DNA of 36,146 bases from Pseudomonadota bacterium (GCA_005777235.1 SXND01000183.1:1-36146), one strand, 5' to 3'; numbered from the stretch's first letter, positions 1-9,696 are shown. Notes: generated by a model from the letters alone, not told the origin. A program made the numbers and translations.

Positions 1-536
1 GAGTTGGCCCGGATGCCTTTGCCGGCCAATTGGCAGGCCAGACCGTGCGTGTAATGGATTAATGCGGCCTTCAACGTGCCATAGGGTCCAGCGGCAAAGT
101 CGATTTCACGACCCGAGACACTGGAGATAGTGACAATGGCGGCATGCTGGCTCTCCTCCAGGTAGGGCAAGGCTGTATTGACCATGCGCACCGTATGCAT
201 CAGGTCAACCTCAAACTCCTGCTGCCAATGTTCTTCAGTAGGCCCGATAGCCAGGGCACTGACGTTGGCAATCACAATGTCCAGGCCGCCCAGGGCACTG
301 GCCGAGGCCGTGACCCAGGCTTGCAACGCCGCCGCGTCGCGCACATCCAGGGCCTGACCACAGGCCGTGACGCCCTGCTGGCGTAGCGCCGTGACGGTGG
401 CCTCCACCTCAGCCGCGTGGCGGGCGCAGACCGCGACATGGGCCCCTTCGGCGGCCAAGGTGTCGGCAATGGCGCGGCCAATGCCTTTCGTAGCGCCTGA
501 GACAATAGCCTTGAGCCCGTGCAATCCCAAATTCAT
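1..536 (-). CDS. SDR-family NAD(P)-dependent oxidoreductase (3' end outside window)
   Basis: I read this gene from the minus strand; it runs off the left edge after about 178 codons. The start ATG (534-536) is preceded by a strong GAGGAGG ribosome site. The N-terminus carries the short-chain dehydrogenase cofactor motif SGATKGIGRA (TGxxxGxG class, with Ser in place of Thr). Further on come a DxxD-type LDVRDAAA, an NVSA element where NNAG usually stands, the catalytic Ser in TISSVSG and the catalytic YxxxK in GPYGTLK. It is therefore a classical SDR with an intact active site, a soluble oxidoreductase acting on an alcohol or ketone that cannot be named from sequence. It starts 22 bp after the formamidase stop on the same strand, so the two are probably co-transcribed. 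Confidence 0.9.
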   Translation of the reverse strand, partial: MNLGLHGLKAIVSGATKGIGRAIADTLAAEGAHVAVCARHAAEVEATVTALRQQGVTACGQALDVRDAAALQAWVTASASALGGLDIVIANVSALAIGPTEEHWQQEFEVDLMHTVRMVNTALPYLEESQHAAIVTISSVSGREIDFAAGPYGTLKAALIHYTHGLACQLAGKGIRAN

Positions 537-558
537 ACGTGCCTCCTCGCCCACAGAG

Positions 559-1545
559 TCAGGGAAGATACTGCTTGCTGATGGCTGCGCCGACCGTATA
601 CTTCGGATCGACAAAATTGCCCAGCCGGACGCGCCCACACTGGGAGAGCATCATATAGGCATCCCAGCGGTCATAGCCATAGTCTTTTTCAAGCCAGAGG
701 ATGAGTTCGCGGTAGGCAATACGGGCCGCATCCTCCAGAGGACGCGCGCTACCAATGGCCATCAGCACCTCGGCATTTTCCAGGCGCGGCCATTCCAGGG
801 TCCAGCCTTTGATCACATCGACTTGGATGGTCGTTAGACTCGGATATTCTACCGCCGTGCCGCAGACTTCCCCATCGCCCTGGCAGGCATGGGCATCCCC
901 GATAAACAGGCGCGCCCCCTGGGTGCGCACGGGCAGATAGGTGATACTGCCTGGCCCCATATCGGGCAGGTCCATATTGCCGCCGTGGCTATCTGGCGTC
1001 AGGGTATTGATCGAATCGATTTCCGGCGAGCAGCTCAGCGTGCCAATGTGCGGCTTATACGGCAGCGTTACCCGTGGACTCCAGTAGACGTATTGCTCGT
1101 CAAGATTGATCTTGCGTACGATCTCGGGCAAGGGGGCATTCAGGGTGGCGGTGTACGTGGTACCGGTGAGGGCGCCAAATTCTGGGATCATACAACAGGT
1201 GCCACGTGGATTGGCCCCACGCGGCGCCATGGCTTCAATGTACACGGCCAAGGTGTCGCCTTTGTCTGCCCCCTCGATAATGATTGGGCCATTCTGCGGA
1301 TTGACGAACGGCATCTGTAAGACCCTGCTGGGCAAGTCCTCGGGGGTTTTGATCTTCCCCTCGAAAGCGTCGCGCGTCTCAATGATGACGCGCGTCCCTG
1401 GAGCAATGCGCAGCACTGGTTCAGAATAGGGGCCAATGGTGTAATGGTACGTCCCCTGCGCGGTCTCGGACAGTTCTTGCGTGCTGCTAACCTGACCACG
1501 AGCCACGCCGCGCCGATACATGATCGAGTCGTCAAGCCAACTCAT
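559..1545 (-). CDS. acetamidase/formamidase family protein
   Basis: The 328-residue product belongs to the FmdA/AmdA family, which hydrolyses formamide or short amides to ammonia plus the acid in the cytoplasm. Recognition rests on the family signature GDAHACQGDGEVCGTAVE, the upstream HGGNMDLPDMGPGS stretch (metal and active-site region) and the typical length of 300-400 residues. I chose the ATG at 1545 because AGGAG sits 6 nt upstream; an in-frame Met 17 codons earlier has no comparable ribosome site. The SDR gene follows 22 bp downstream. The substrate cannot be decided from sequence. Nothing looks damaged. Confidence 0.9.
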   Translation of the reverse strand: MSWLDDSIMYRRGVARGQVSSTQELSETAQGTYHYTIGPYSEPVLRIAPGTRVIIETRDAFEGKIKTPEDLPSRVLQMPFVNPQNGPIIIEGADKGDTLAVYIEAMAPRGANPRGTCCMIPEFGALTGTTYTATLNAPLPEIVRKINLDEQYVYWSPRVTLPYKPHIGTLSCSPEIDSINTLTPDSHGGNMDLPDMGPGSITYLPVRTQGARLFIGDAHACQGDGEVCGTAVEYPSLTTIQVDVIKGWTLEWPRLENAEVLMAIGSARPLEDAARIAYRELILWLEKDYGYDRWDAYMMLSQCGRVRLGNFVDPKYTVGAAISKQYLP

Positions 1546-1957
1546 CGCTTCTCTCCTACACAAAAAGCAGGTGAAGGGTGCAGGGTCAAGGGGCATGATG
1601 GCTGTGTGCCGTCAGAAGCGACCTGACGGCTCCCTGGCCGTCAGATGCTGACGCCGCGCCACTGGAGCATAGTGTGTCCGCCATGATTTTAGTACATTGC
1701 CGCAGAAATCTCTCAGCTTTTCCATGCGCTGGGTGCGAGTGCGGAGTGCTGAGAGCTGCTGCAGTGGCGGGCCGAGGGGAGCGTGTATCCAGAGGTGCCA
1801 CGGTGATCTCCGCACTGATAAAGCAGCTTGCGGGATGGCAGCGCTCGGCCGCTCCGCCAACGCGGCCAAGAGGCAGGCCAAGCTGACGCTGCGGTGCGCT
1901 TGGCCCTCTCCCTCTCACCGAGCCGCACACGGGCCTGAGCCGACTGCCGGCAGCGGC
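1546..1957. other. intergenic stretch with no convincing gene
   Basis: These 412 bp separate the mechanosensitive-channel stop (1958) from the formamidase start (1545), both on the minus strand. Short open frames here lack ribosome sites and family resemblance. A -10-like TAAAAT on the minus strand (1691-1686) has no -35 partner at proper spacing, so I do not call a promoter. The only structured part is the CGTCAG/CTGACG cluster at 1608-1653. Confidence 0.6.
1608..1653. repeat. paired inverted repeats built on CGTCAG/CTGACG
   Basis: GCCGTCAG (1608-1615) pairs perfectly with CTGACGGC (1623-1630) across a 7-nt loop. Nine bases later CGTCAG (1639-1644) pairs with CTGACG (1648-1653) across 3 nt. 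The same hexamer therefore appears four times in alternating orientation, 63 bp upstream of the formamidase start. No T-run follows on either strand, so it is not an intrinsic terminator. It could be a regulator binding site or a transcript hairpin. Confidence 0.5.
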
Positions 1958-4900
1958 TCAGGCTTGGCGTGCGGTCTCCGGCAGCGTCCCGTGGATCTCC
2001 CCTGACCCAGCGCTCGTCCCCTGACCCAACGCCGGTGGCGCGAGCCCAGCCTCGACCGCCCGTACATGCACTTCGTGCTGCGGAAAGGGGATGTCGATCG
2101 CATGCCGGCGAAACAGCTGATTGATCTGCAGCAAGAGATCGTGTGCCGTGGCCAAGCGCTCCTGGGGGCGTGGCACAAAGCACCACACTTCCCACTGCAA
2201 GGCGCTGTCGCCAAAGGCGCGTAGTAAGACGCGGGGCGGCGGGGTGGTGAGGACGAGCGGATGACTCTGGACGGCCTCCGTCAACAGACGCTTGACGAGA
2301 TCCGTGTCGCTGCCGTAGGCCACGCCCACCGGCAAGACCAGGCGCACGTAGGTGTCGCCAAGGGTCCAGTTCGTGACGCGATGCGCAATAAATTCTTTAT
2401 TGGGAATGATCACCGTCTGGTTCTCGACATTCTGGATGGCGGTGGCTCGGATGGTTATGCGCTTGACGGTGCCGGTCTGGTCGCCGACGGTCACCAAGTC
2501 GTTGACGCGGATGGGGCGCTCAATCAACAGGATCAAGCCACTGACAAAATTGCTGACAATTTCTTGCAAGCCAAACCCCACCCCGACGGACACCGCCGCC
2601 GCGATCCATTGAATGCTCGACCAGTTCATGTGTAAGACCGACAGGCTGCTCCACAGCGCGCCGAACAGGAGCACATAGCGGCTCAAGGTGAGAAAGGCAT
2701 AGCGCAGGCCCGCATCCCAGCGCATCCGTGGGAAGAGCACGAGGTCGCAAATCGCCGGGAGCCGTCGCACAAACGCGGTCGTCCCCAGGAGGATGAGGGC
2801 GGCGAGTATCACATCGGCCAGCGACAGCCACAGGGGCTGGCCGTCCTTGCCATGCCCCAATTCGAGCAAGTGTACCTGCTCTAAGGCCCCGAACAGCCCC
2901 TCACGGATGCCGTAGAGACGTACCAGCACCAGCACACCCACAAAGCCCAAGAGCAGGCGCACAAACGGTCGGGTTTTCTGGAAGGAGGCCCACAGGTTGG
3001 CCGTGCGCGAGGCGGGCTCCTCTTCCGGCTGCAGCGGTTGGGCTGCCACCAGACGGGTCAATGCCACATACAGCGCATGATCGATCCATAGCAGCACGAC
3101 CCACACCAGCCCTGCCTCTCCAGAGTGCTGCCACAGGGCTCGCGAGGCATAATGATAGCCGAGGAAATCCAGAGCTAAGGCGGTGCTGATGCCCACCAGG
3201 AGGGTGCCATAGAGCAGGGGCCAATAGCGCCAGAGGAGGCCGTGACGGTCACGACTGTGGGTCAGCAGCGCGTCCATCAACGTACTGCTACGTCGTCCCG
3301 TGACACTGACCAACACGAGCAGCACGAGCTGAAAGGCCGTGAAGCACACGCGTGCCAGCGCTAAGCTCCCGGCCACGGTCTCCGGTCCGCCGGGGGCCTG
3401 GAGTAGCACGTGGCGTGGTACCAGCAGCGCCCAGGTTGCGAGACAACCAACCGCGATGGTGCGTTGCCAGGCTGCACAGACGACGGGGCTGAGACCCCAG
3501 TAGTGCGGCATCCAGCCTTCGGCGTGCAAGAAGGCGCGGGCCGCAAGCCAGCCGCCCATGATCAGCGCACTCCAGGAGAGCAGCGCACTCAGAGGGATAT
3601 CGAGGTCAAGAGCACTACGGCCCTGCATGAACAGACGGGGCCAGGCCCAGACCCACCCCAGGAGGTAGACCGGCCAGATCGCCTGTTGCAGCACCACGAG
3701 GGACGCCACCACGCTGCGGTGACCCACGACCTCTTGCTGCCGATCTGACGTCAATAACGCGGTCGTCAGGGCCCGCAGCCGCCGCTGGCCCCACAGCAGC
3801 CCGGCCGGTACCACTACGCCCAGCAGCACCATGAGGGGCCACACACGTCCCGCCTCGGTCTGGAGGCCCGGCAGGCGATCGCGTTCCGCCTGCAACGCGG
3901 CCTGCACCCGCGCGAACGTCACCCGTGCCCCGGTAAGGGCCTCGTGCAGCACACGACCACCCATCATCTGGCCGTCACGCAGCCAGAACAACTGGGCGAG
4001 CACGAACTGATCACTCGCTTCCAGGATACGGCGGTATTCGCGACGCAGGGTCAGCAGTTTCGTGTGCTCTTGCACCAGCGCGGTTAAGGCCTGTTTTTGT
4101 TCACGCAGGGCGGTGCGCTGGTCCGTCAGGGCTTTACGCACCTTGGCGAGTTGCGCCTCACGCTGCCCGGCGGTCAAGGGGTGCAGGGTGACCGCTAGGT
4201 CACGGAGATGCGTGTCCATCGTGTGCTCAAAGGCATACAGCTGCTCTTCAAGTTGGAGATCCTTGCCATTCAGGGCCTCGAGATCGACTTCCATGGCTTG
4301 CATGCCTTCGGCACTGTGCCGAGCTTGCTCCCGTCGTAGGCGCGTAAAGGCTGCTTGCAGACGCTGGGCAATGCGGTCACCGCTGGCGTATTTATCCACC
4401 AGGGCGACCAGATGTTCAGCCTCTTGCTTCTCGCGGGTGTTACGCTTGTCTTGCTCGACGCTCTGCTCCACTAACTTATTAGCCTGCTTCTGGTAGTCTG
4501 TAGTCTCCTTGCGCAGATGGATGGCCGCGAGTTTGACGGTGAGCAGGAGCATATCGGTCGGATCGCTGGCCTCTTGCAACTGGCGGACGATCTCGTCTTC
4601 GGCATCGGCGAGGGTCAGCGTCTCCTGGGAGAGCACCTGCGCTAGGGCAGTCTTCAGCGTTTCCAGATCTTGTTGCAGCACGGCATAGCGCGTCTGCACC
4701 AGGCCAAGCTGGGCATCCCGCAGTGGCCCCTGTTTGGTCAGCCATTCGCGTTCAGCTTCCAGCATGTCCATCTCAGCCTGCTGCAACTGCTGCCGCAGTT
4801 CCAGCAGTTCGGCACGGGCGATTAAAAGGGCTTTCTGGTCTATAGACTTGGCGGCTTCTTGGCGTGCCGCTGCCAGGTCTTTGTCGAGCTGTGCGCTCAG

Positions 4901-5437
4901 AATCGCATGCTGCTCAATGTCTTGGTCTAGGCTACCGAGACGCAACGCCCCTGCAGCGACGTCCTTGCGCAAGCCCTCAAGCTCTGTCCGCGTGACCTGT
5001 AACTGGGCTTCGTGTTCGAGCCGGAGTTTCTCATTGACCTGGGGAAAGCGGCGTGGCGGCCGCGCCGCCAGCACCTGGCGTTCGGTGTCGAGCTCTTCGA
5101 CCTGGCGTGGCAGCTGTTCCAGGTGGGTGAGATAGGCGAGGCGCTTTTGAAACGCCGTGTCGAGGGCCACCAGGGTTTTGACGTGTTGATCCAGCGTCGC
5201 TTTCACGGCTTCTGCTTCGTCTTGTGACAGCAGCAGATGTTCCAGGGTTTCCAGGCGTTTTTGGACAGCGTCGCGCCGTGTCGCCACCGTCTCGGGCCGA
5301 ATGAGGCCTTCGGCACTGGGTGCCGGGCTCGTCGGTGCCGGTGGGGGCGTCTGGGCCTGAGCCAGGGACAGCCACAGGCCCAGACACGCCACCAGGCAAT
5401 GTGTGGCGACGAGAGTAGAGGACGTGAGTATCTGCAC
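1958..5437 (-). CDS. large MscS-superfamily mechanosensitive channel (MscK/MscM-like)
   Basis: This 1159-residue protein has the layout of the large MscS-type channels KefA/MscK and YjeP/MscM (about 1100 residues). It begins with a signal peptide ending near AQAQTPPP (about residue 29). A long charged periplasmic coiled coil covers residues 45-480, followed by a run of membrane segments from about 515 to 940. The MscS pore and beta domain lies at about 942-1125: VGVGFGLQEIVSNFVSG for the pore helix, then ERPIRVNDLV, GTVKRI and IIPNKEF. It would sit in the inner membrane and release solutes on hypo-osmotic shock. It starts 10 bp after the oxidoreductase stop, so it is probably the second gene of that transcript. 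A functional link between the two is not obvious. Confidence 0.9.
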   Translation of the reverse strand: MQILTSSTLVATHCLVACLGLWLSLAQAQTPPPAPTSPAPSAEGLIRPETVATRRDAVQKRLETLEHLLLSQDEAEAVKATLDQHVKTLVALDTAFQKRLAYLTHLEQLPRQVEELDTERQVLAARPPRRFPQVNEKLRLEHEAQLQVTRTELEGLRKDVAAGALRLGSLDQDIEQHAILSAQLDKDLAAARQEAAKSIDQKALLIARAELLELRQQLQQAEMDMLEAEREWLTKQGPLRDAQLGLVQTRYAVLQQDLETLKTALAQVLSQETLTLADAEDEIVRQLQEASDPTDMLLLTVKLAAIHLRKETTDYQKQANKLVEQSVEQDKRNTREKQEAEHLVALVDKYASGDRIAQRLQAAFTRLRREQARHSAEGMQAMEVDLEALNGKDLQLEEQLYAFEHTMDTHLRDLAVTLHPLTAGQREAQLAKVRKALTDQRTALREQKQALTALVQEHTKLLTLRREYRRILEASDQFVLAQLFWLRDGQMMGGRVLHEALTGARVTFARVQAALQAERDRLPGLQTEAGRVWPLMVLLGVVVPAGLLWGQRRLRALTTALLTSDRQQEVVGHRSVVASLVVLQQAIWPVYLLGWVWAWPRLFMQGRSALDLDIPLSALLSWSALIMGGWLAARAFLHAEGWMPHYWGLSPVVCAAWQRTIAVGCLATWALLVPRHVLLQAPGGPETVAGSLALARVCFTAFQLVLLVLVSVTGRRSSTLMDALLTHSRDRHGLLWRYWPLLYGTLLVGISTALALDFLGYHYASRALWQHSGEAGLVWVVLLWIDHALYVALTRLVAAQPLQPEEEPASRTANLWASFQKTRPFVRLLLGFVGVLVLVRLYGIREGLFGALEQVHLLELGHGKDGQPLWLSLADVILAALILLGTTAFVRRLPAICDLVLFPRMRWDAGLRYAFLTLSRYVLLFGALWSSLSVLHMNWSSIQWIAAAVSVGVGFGLQEIVSNFVSGLILLIERPIRVNDLVTVGDQTGTVKRITIRATAIQNVENQTVIIPNKEFIAHRVTNWTLGDTYVRLVLPVGVAYGSDTDLVKRLLTEAVQSHPLVLTTPPPRVLLRAFGDSALQWEVWCFVPRPQERLATAHDLLLQINQLFRRHAIDIPFPQHEVHVRAVEAGLAPPALGQGTSAGSGEIHGTLPETARQA

Positions 5438-5447
5438 GCGTGTCCGC

Positions 5448-8400
5448 CTATTGCAGCACCGTTAGCACCGGCGCCCCCGTGGCTGTCGCGAAGCGTGCCA
5501 GATGCTGCGCCACCAGTGCCTGCGTGTCGGCAAGGCGCCGCAGCTTGATCGCCTCATAGCCCCGAATCGCCTCCGGCGCATTGGCGATCACCACCGCGAG
5601 GGTGTGGTTGCCCTCGTTGAGGTGCGCGAGTACTTGCGAGATGGTGTCACGGTACCACGGGATGAGGGCACGTTCCGCACCACGCACCTTGCCGTAGCCA
5701 AACACATCCCAGCGCCGCCCGCGCAGCGTTTTCAGACGCCGCAGCAGGCGCAGCGGGGTGGTGAACCAGGGGCCCAGCCGTAATTTACGTTGCATCCCCA
5801 GAGCCCGCAACAGGGGCGGATGCAAGTGGTACACCACCTTACGCGGTTGCGCGAACATGTCGGTGAGCTGCGCCTGCCAGGTCGGCTTGAGGTGCAGGCG
5901 CGCCACCTCGTATTCATCCTTATAGGCCATCACTTTGTAGAGCTGACGGATGACGGTGTGGGTCAACTCCACCCGCCCAGGACAAGCCGCTGCTTCACGC
6001 GTCGCCACATCTAGCACAAAATCAACATAGGTGGTGGCATAGGCGATGTCCTGATAGTCGATGAGTTCGGCAATGCGGATGGCCAGCAGACGCTGCGTTT
6101 CCTCGTCCAGAGCCTCACAGCGGCGCAGCAGGTAGTAATAGGCTTCGCGCTCGACCCGGCTGTGTTGCTCTTCCAGGGCAATCATGCGGGCGGCGCGCTC
6201 CATGTTCATATCTTTGGGCTCGGGCACCACGAGAGCCGTCACTGCCTCCGGCTCGCACACATAGCGCCGTCCATAGCGGAAGGCTTGCTGATTCTGCGCC
6301 ACGGCCACGCCATTGAGCACAATGGCGTGCTCAATGCTTGCCGCCTGTAAAGGCAGCAGACCCGCCTGATACGCCAGGCCCAGCATGAACACGTTCGTGG
6401 TCATATGGTCGCCGAACAGCCCCTCGGCCAGGGTGCCGGCATCGACATAGAGATTGCGGCCCGGCTGCGTACATTGATCAATGGTGCGCCGCAGCGACAC
6501 CTCGGTGGGAAACAGCAGGCTGTTGTTGCGGATCATCTCGCCCGTCGGGCTCGGCGTGGTGTTCACCACCGCCACGGTGCGCGTCGGATGGGCCCGGTCG
6601 AGGTTCACCGGCGTCACGCCGCCCAGCGCGTCCAGGGCGAGATACAGATCTGCCGTGCCCATACCGACTTTATTCGACGCTACCGGCTGGCCCTCGCTGA
6701 GAATCACATTGGAGAGCACCGCACCGCCCTTTTGCGCCAGCCCCGTCTGGTCCAGATTGAGCAGCGTTTTGCCTTCTATCAGCGCCGCGTAGCACAGCAG
6801 GGCATTCACCGTCACCACCCCGGTACCGCCGACACCGGGGATGTAGATGGCATAACTGCCGTCAATGGTCACTTTGTGGGCTGGCTCCGGCAAGGTCTCG
6901 GCGGCCAGCACCGGCGGCGTGGCGGGCTTCAAGCCGGTGCCTGGCGCCACTTCGACGGTGACAAACGACGGGCAATCGCCTTCGAGGCAGGAGTAATCTT
7001 TGTTACACGACGATTGATGGATGCGTGTTTTGGGGCCAAACTCGGTGTCCACCGGGTGCAGCGACATGCAGTTACTGACCTCACCGCAGTTGCCGCAGCC
7101 CTCGCAGACTTCCTCGTTGATCACGGCAAACACATGCGGCTCCACCTGGATACCGCGCTTGCGCTCGCGGCGCTTTTCCGCCGCACACTGCTGGTCATTG
7201 AGCAGCACCGTCACACCCGCTGTGGTTTCCAGCTCGTGTAGCGCGTCAAAATATCTCTCGCGTGGCCACACAGTGGCCAGGCGCGCCAGCCCAGCCCGCC
7301 GCCAGCGTTTGGGCTGCTCGGAGATGACGATGATGCGCTTGACACCCTCAGCCGTCAGACTGTGCGTCAGGGCGGGGATGTCCATCTTGCCCTGCGCCTC
7401 CTGGCCACCAGTCATGGCCACGGCGTCGTTGTACAGCAGGCGGAAGGTGATGTTCACCCCTGCCGCCACGCAAGCGCGCAGGGCCTGACTGCCGGAGTGG
7501 AAAAAGGTGCCATCGCCAATGTTTTGAAACAGGTGCGGCGTGTCGGTAAAGGGCGCCGCCCCGACCCACGGCATGCCCTCGCCGCCCATCTGGGTCAGAT
7601 ACGCCGCATGGCGCGCTGGTTGCTCGATCATGCCACTCATGCCGTGACAACCAATACCGCCCCCGGCGATCTGCCCTTCTTCCACCCGTGTCGAGCGGCT
7701 ATGCGGGCAGCCGGAGCAGTAGTTGGGCTTGCGGGCCAGGAACGGCGCGTACTGCCGGTCGCGGATCGCCCGCAGGACAGCCAGGCGCGCCGCAATCCCC
7801 GGGGCCTCTCCCAAGCGCTGCAGGCGTGGCCCCAGGGCTTCGACGATGGTATCGGCATCGAACTCACCATGCATGGCGAACAGCGGCGCCTCACGCTCGT
7901 CGTATTTGCCCCACACCCGGGGCCGCTGCGGCAGATCGTACAGCAGGTCGCGCAGCTGGGTTTCCACAAAGGCGCGTTTTTCCTCAATGACGATGATCTC
8001 TTCCAGGCCCGTGGCAAAACGCCGCACCACGTTTGGCTCCAGCGGATAGGTCAGCCCCAGGCGCAGCACGCGCACGCCCAGGCGCTGCAAGTCCTGGCTG
8101 TCGAGGCCCATATCCGCCAGGGCCTGACGCAGATCGGCGTAGCTTTTGCCGGCGCTGACCAGCCCGAGGCGGTCGTCGCCGGTGTGCTCTTCCAGGCGGT
8201 CCAGCCCATTGGCCCGCGCATAGGCCCGCACCGCCAGGTGGCGGTCGTAGAACAGGCGCCGCTCCATCTCAATGGTGCCCGGCGGTAGGAAGTTGACGTC
8301 CTGGATTTTCTGGAACGGCGTGCCGTCAATGAGCACTTCCGGGATAACAATCTGTGGCTGATCTGGCCCGACCGTGACCAGGCTGCCGCCATCGCACAGG

Positions 8401-9002
8401 TTAGTTACCAGTTTCAATGCCACCCAGCAGCCACTATAACGCGACAGCGCAAAGGCATGCAGGCCGAAATCGATAAATTCCTGAATAGTCGCGGGATACA
8501 GCACCGGAATCCCGGCCCCGACGTAGGCAAAGTCACTCTGATGCGGCAGGGTGGAACTTTTACAATTGTGGTCATCGCCGCCGAGAATAATCGCCGCGCT
8601 GTGTGGTCCAGTGCCGCCAAAGTTGGCGTGCTTAAAAATATCGCCGCTGCGGTCCACGCCGGGGCCTTTGCCGTACCAGATGCTGTTGACGCCGGCGACG
8701 CGTGCTTTGGGAAAGCGCTGCACCATCTGACTGCCGAGAATGGCGGTAGCCGCCAGCTCTTCGTTGACGGCTGGCTGGTGCACGATGTTGTGCGCCCGCA
8801 AGAACGCCCCCGCCCGTGCCAGCGTCAGGTCATAGCCTGCCAGCGGCGAGCCCTCGTAGCCGGTGATCAAGGCCCCCGTGTGCAGCCCCTGTTGCGCGTC
8901 CCGCCGCTGCTGCTCAATGGGCAGCCGCACCAGGGCCTGGATGCCCGTGAGATACACATTGCCCGCGGTGACGGTGTATTTATCGTCGAGTGTGACTGTC
9001 AT
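5448..9002 (-). CDS. indolepyruvate:ferredoxin oxidoreductase family protein (fused subunits)
   Basis: At 1184 residues this is the fused, single-chain form of a 2-oxoacid:ferredoxin oxidoreductase of the indolepyruvate family. It oxidatively decarboxylates aryl or branched 2-oxoacids to acyl-CoA in the cytoplasm, using thiamine diphosphate and Fe-S clusters. The pyrimidine-binding part spans about residues 40-200 (ITGYEGSPLAGYD). The TPP domain contains CSGCPHS (429-435), GDGTFFHSG (497-505) and NDAVAMTGGQE (525-535). Cysteines in CEGCGNCGEVSNC (633-645) and C666/C672/C677 fit cluster binding. The gamma-type domain follows (GVGGTGVVTV, about 723-732), then a C-terminal DUF6537-like region. 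The ATG at 9002 has GGAAGGAA upstream. A promoter lies about 100 bp before the start. Confidence 0.93.
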   Translation of the reverse strand: MTVTLDDKYTVTAGNVYLTGIQALVRLPIEQQRRDAQQGLHTGALITGYEGSPLAGYDLTLARAGAFLRAHNIVHQPAVNEELAATAILGSQMVQRFPKARVAGVNSIWYGKGPGVDRSGDIFKHANFGGTGPHSAAIILGGDDHNCKSSTLPHQSDFAYVGAGIPVLYPATIQEFIDFGLHAFALSRYSGCWVALKLVTNLCDGGSLVTVGPDQPQIVIPEVLIDGTPFQKIQDVNFLPPGTIEMERRLFYDRHLAVRAYARANGLDRLEEHTGDDRLGLVSAGKSYADLRQALADMGLDSQDLQRLGVRVLRLGLTYPLEPNVVRRFATGLEEIIVIEEKRAFVETQLRDLLYDLPQRPRVWGKYDEREAPLFAMHGEFDADTIVEALGPRLQRLGEAPGIAARLAVLRAIRDRQYAPFLARKPNYCSGCPHSRSTRVEEGQIAGGGIGCHGMSGMIEQPARHAAYLTQMGGEGMPWVGAAPFTDTPHLFQNIGDGTFFHSGSQALRACVAAGVNITFRLLYNDAVAMTGGQEAQGKMDIPALTHSLTAEGVKRIIVISEQPKRWRRAGLARLATVWPRERYFDALHELETTAGVTVLLNDQQCAAEKRRERKRGIQVEPHVFAVINEEVCEGCGNCGEVSNCMSLHPVDTEFGPKTRIHQSSCNKDYSCLEGDCPSFVTVEVAPGTGLKPATPPVLAAETLPEPAHKVTIDGSYAIYIPGVGGTGVVTVNALLCYAALIEGKTLLNLDQTGLAQKGGAVLSNVILSEGQPVASNKVGMGTADLYLALDALGGVTPVNLDRAHPTRTVAVVNTTPSPTGEMIRNNSLLFPTEVSLRRTIDQCTQPGRNLYVDAGTLAEGLFGDHMTTNVFMLGLAYQAGLLPLQAASIEHAIVLNGVAVAQNQQAFRYGRRYVCEPEAVTALVVPEPKDMNMERAARMIALEEQHSRVEREAYYYLLRRCEALDEETQRLLAIRIAELIDYQDIAYATTYVDFVLDVATREAAACPGRVELTHTVIRQLYKVMAYKDEYEVARLHLKPTWQAQLTDMFAQPRKVVYHLHPPLLRALGMQRKLRLGPWFTTPLRLLRRLKTLRGRRWDVFGYGKVRGAERALIPWYRDTISQVLAHLNEGNHTLAVVIANAPEAIRGYEAIKLRRLADTQALVAQHLARFATATGAPVLTVLQ

Positions 9003-9108
9003 AGGGGGATTCCTTCCAAAAACCTCGGCCAGGGAGAAGGCAGAGGGGGAGCGTTGTCAGCGTGCGGGTCTGTCGGGAGAGCAACGCCGTGTGCCATGGT
9101 GGAAATAA

Positions 9109-9138
9109 AGTATAGCGTGGGGGGGGAAGGGTGGTCAA
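9109..9138 (-). promoter_or_regulatory. sigma70-type promoter of the indolepyruvate oxidoreductase gene
   Basis: Read on the minus strand, TTGACC (9138-9133) and TATACT (9114-9109) are 18 bp apart; each matches consensus at 5 of 6 positions. It would give a leader of about 100 nt before the ATG at 9002. It lies back to back with the promoter of the NTase/XRE pair. Confidence 0.65.
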
Positions 9139-9223
9139 ATAGCGCTCAGTGGGACCATGCTACACACTCCAGCAGGTGCTACGGCGTGAGGTGTTTTTCA
9201 CCACGCGCCTTGCTCAGGGCATC

Positions 9224-9252
9224 TTGACAAGCCTTCAACACAACATTATGGT
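9224..9252 (+). promoter_or_regulatory. promoter of the NTase/XRE pair
   Basis: A perfect -35 (TTGACA, 9224-9229) and a -10 of TATGGT (9247-9252) are separated by 17 bp. The predicted start point, 6-7 nt after the -10, falls on or next to the A of the ATG at 9259, implying a leaderless transcript. Confidence 0.7.
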
Positions 9253-9257
9253 TGTGT
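9238..9257. promoter_or_regulatory. perfect palindrome over the -10 box, probable autoregulatory operator
   Basis: ACACAAC (9238-9244) and GTTGTGT (9251-9257) form a perfect 7-bp inverted repeat with a 6-bp centre. It covers the whole -10 box and ends one base before the ATG. This is the usual place for an operator bound by the DNA-binding member of a toxin-antitoxin pair, here the XRE-type protein encoded second. That the XRE protein binds it is inference. Confidence 0.6.
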
Positions 9258-9258
9258 C

Positions 9259-9696
9259 ATGATCCCATCATTTGAGGCGTCTGGCAATCTTCCAGCGGGT
9301 GTCCACATGGCAACGTGGCAGGAGTTGGCCAACCGCTTTGGCATCACTCCCCACCGACGTAGGTTACTGGCAGGCCTGCACGCTGCGTTAGTGAATCTGC
9401 ACGCCGCAGGCTGCCAGCGTGTCTACCTTGACGGGAGTTTTGTCACAGCCAAGCGACGCCCGAATGACTTTGATGGATGTTGGGATATGACCGGCGTTGA
9501 TCCAGAGCGTCTTGACGCGGTGCTGCTGACATTTGACCGTGGTCGTGCTACACAGAAAGCGAAATATCGCGGCGAGTTGTTCCCTGCCCAGTTTCCCGCC
9601 AGCCCCAGCGGTACTACCTATCTGGAGTTTTTCCAGCTGGACAAAGAGGGCACCCCAAAAGGGATTGTGGTGATTGATCTACAGGAGTTTGCATGA
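9259..9696 (+). CDS. DUF6932-like nucleotidyltransferase-fold protein, putative toxin
   Basis: The 145-residue product has a minimal nucleotidyltransferase signature: YLDGSFVTAKRRPNDFDG gives the GS...DxD arrangement (about residues 54-71), and a third acidic residue is plausible in VVIDL near the end. It resembles the small DUF6932 family, which I recall as often encoded next to XRE regulators. Proteins of this fold can modify tRNA or partner proteins, and several are toxins; the activity here is unproved. No Shine-Dalgarno precedes the ATG at 9259, but the promoter predicts transcription starting at that base. A Met 16 codons later (MATWQEL) is the alternative start. The stop overlaps the next start by 4 bp (ATGA). 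Confidence 0.7.
   Translation: MIPSFEASGNLPAGVHMATWQELANRFGITPHRRRLLAGLHAALVNLHAAGCQRVYLDGSFVTAKRRPNDFDGCWDMTGVDPERLDAVLLTFDRGRATQKAKYRGELFPAQFPASPSGTTYLEFFQLDKEGTPKGIVVIDLQEFA

Noticed and set aside
6405..8288. Plus-strand open frames opposite the indolepyruvate oxidoreductase
   Set aside because: No ribosome sites or domains; the minus-strand protein has Fe-S and TPP motifs throughout.
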